NCBI GenBank assembly: GCA_028023455.1
Contig: JAQFVV010012530.1
Span: forward strand, 3,186,909-3,250,908
Direction of reading: 5' to 3'
DNA from: Epiperipatus broadwayi
Lineage: Eukaryota > Onychophora > Udeonychophora > Euonychophora > Peripatidae
Length of the DNA stretch: 64,000 nt
This document shows, piece by piece, positions 63,987-64,000 of this stretch. Within the stretch, counting starts at the first letter, position 1, and every line of letters begins with the position of its first letter. The notes beneath the pieces are model-generated. The model was given only the letters and a program-made list of their open reading frames with translations, did no database searches and was not told the origin of the DNA. A program made the position numbers and the translations under genes.

Positions 63987-64000
63987 GTAAGCAGATTTTA

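Larger units (their letters stand above)
60520..62560 (+). pseudogene. Degenerate LINE with C-terminal ORF, interrupted
   Basis: The + strand reads DPNKIPYELVKNGNKKMFEY (the D-x-I-P-x-E-L finger), then KSTQDHLF, which resembles the RT motif R-S-T-x-D-A-I-F. After an inserted foldback (61465-61790) come EYKYLDIKITQRERNG (KYLGxxIT) and the open frame 62229-62540. The latter has EYYRCGLLKEDLQGYRKDNG and MVWTYIEVAS, then KRRWKKEIVEKLETK, the usual C-terminal end. About 2 kb and full of stops. The minus-strand open frames at 60882 and 61018 are shadows. Confidence 0.65.

Noticed and set aside
1-64000. CRISPR arrays, bacterial operons, prophage
   Set aside because: No spaced direct repeats of the CRISPR type and no prokaryotic coding density. 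Introns with GT-AG borders show the DNA is animal.

Overview
The window is animal genomic DNA, roughly three quarters A+T by eye. Coding sequence is sparse and lies in short exons separated by very long introns full of decayed transposable elements. The one host gene I can support is on the + strand and is entered but not completed here: ten exons (2655-63986, about 1.33 kb, about 443 residues) encode macroglobulin domains MG1 to the start of MG5 of a complement C3/C5-like thioester protein. All exon junctions are phase-consistent. The signal-peptide exon should lie upstream of the window. MG6, anaphylatoxin, thioester and C-terminal domains should lie downstream. An invertebrate with an AT-rich genome and C3-like genes fits; a chelicerate is my best guess, but a mollusc or another lineage is not excluded.

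Layout: 1-2654 repeats; exon 1 of the window at 2655; a 19-kb intron with foldback elements, LINE pieces and a hammerhead-ribozyme repeat family; exon at 21767; a 7.3-kb intron with a palindrome, a Penelope-like element and a non-LTR reverse transcriptase; exons at 29247 and 33148 separated by three mariner-derived relics; a 5.7-kb intron with a long degenerate LINE and TIR elements; a 43-nt microexon at 39014; an exon pair at 42804/42978 split by an 89-nt intron; a 6.1-kb intron with a perfect hAT MITE, a miniature LTR retrotransposon (TRIM) and LINE remains; an exon pair at 49190/49520 split by a 93-nt intron; a 14-kb intron with a large foldback, mariner and LINE pieces and a decayed autonomous hAT element; and the last exon at 63864.

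The element with most to offer is a dispersed repeat whose conserved core matches the hammerhead self-cleaving ribozyme: CTGATGA, stem II, GAAA, a palindromic stem III, a cleavage site and a CCAA/TTGG stem I. The best copy is at 21524-21588. A second copy at 61638-61690 keeps the core. At least five more are decayed, and two sit in opposite orientation inside one foldback. Hammerheads with very short stem III are known from Penelope-like elements and animal retrozymes, and a Penelope-like fragment lies 3.4 kb away, so a link is possible but not shown.

Most short open reading frames in the window are chance or antisense frames in repeats. Protein-like matches were read by eye against remembered family patterns; no searches were run.
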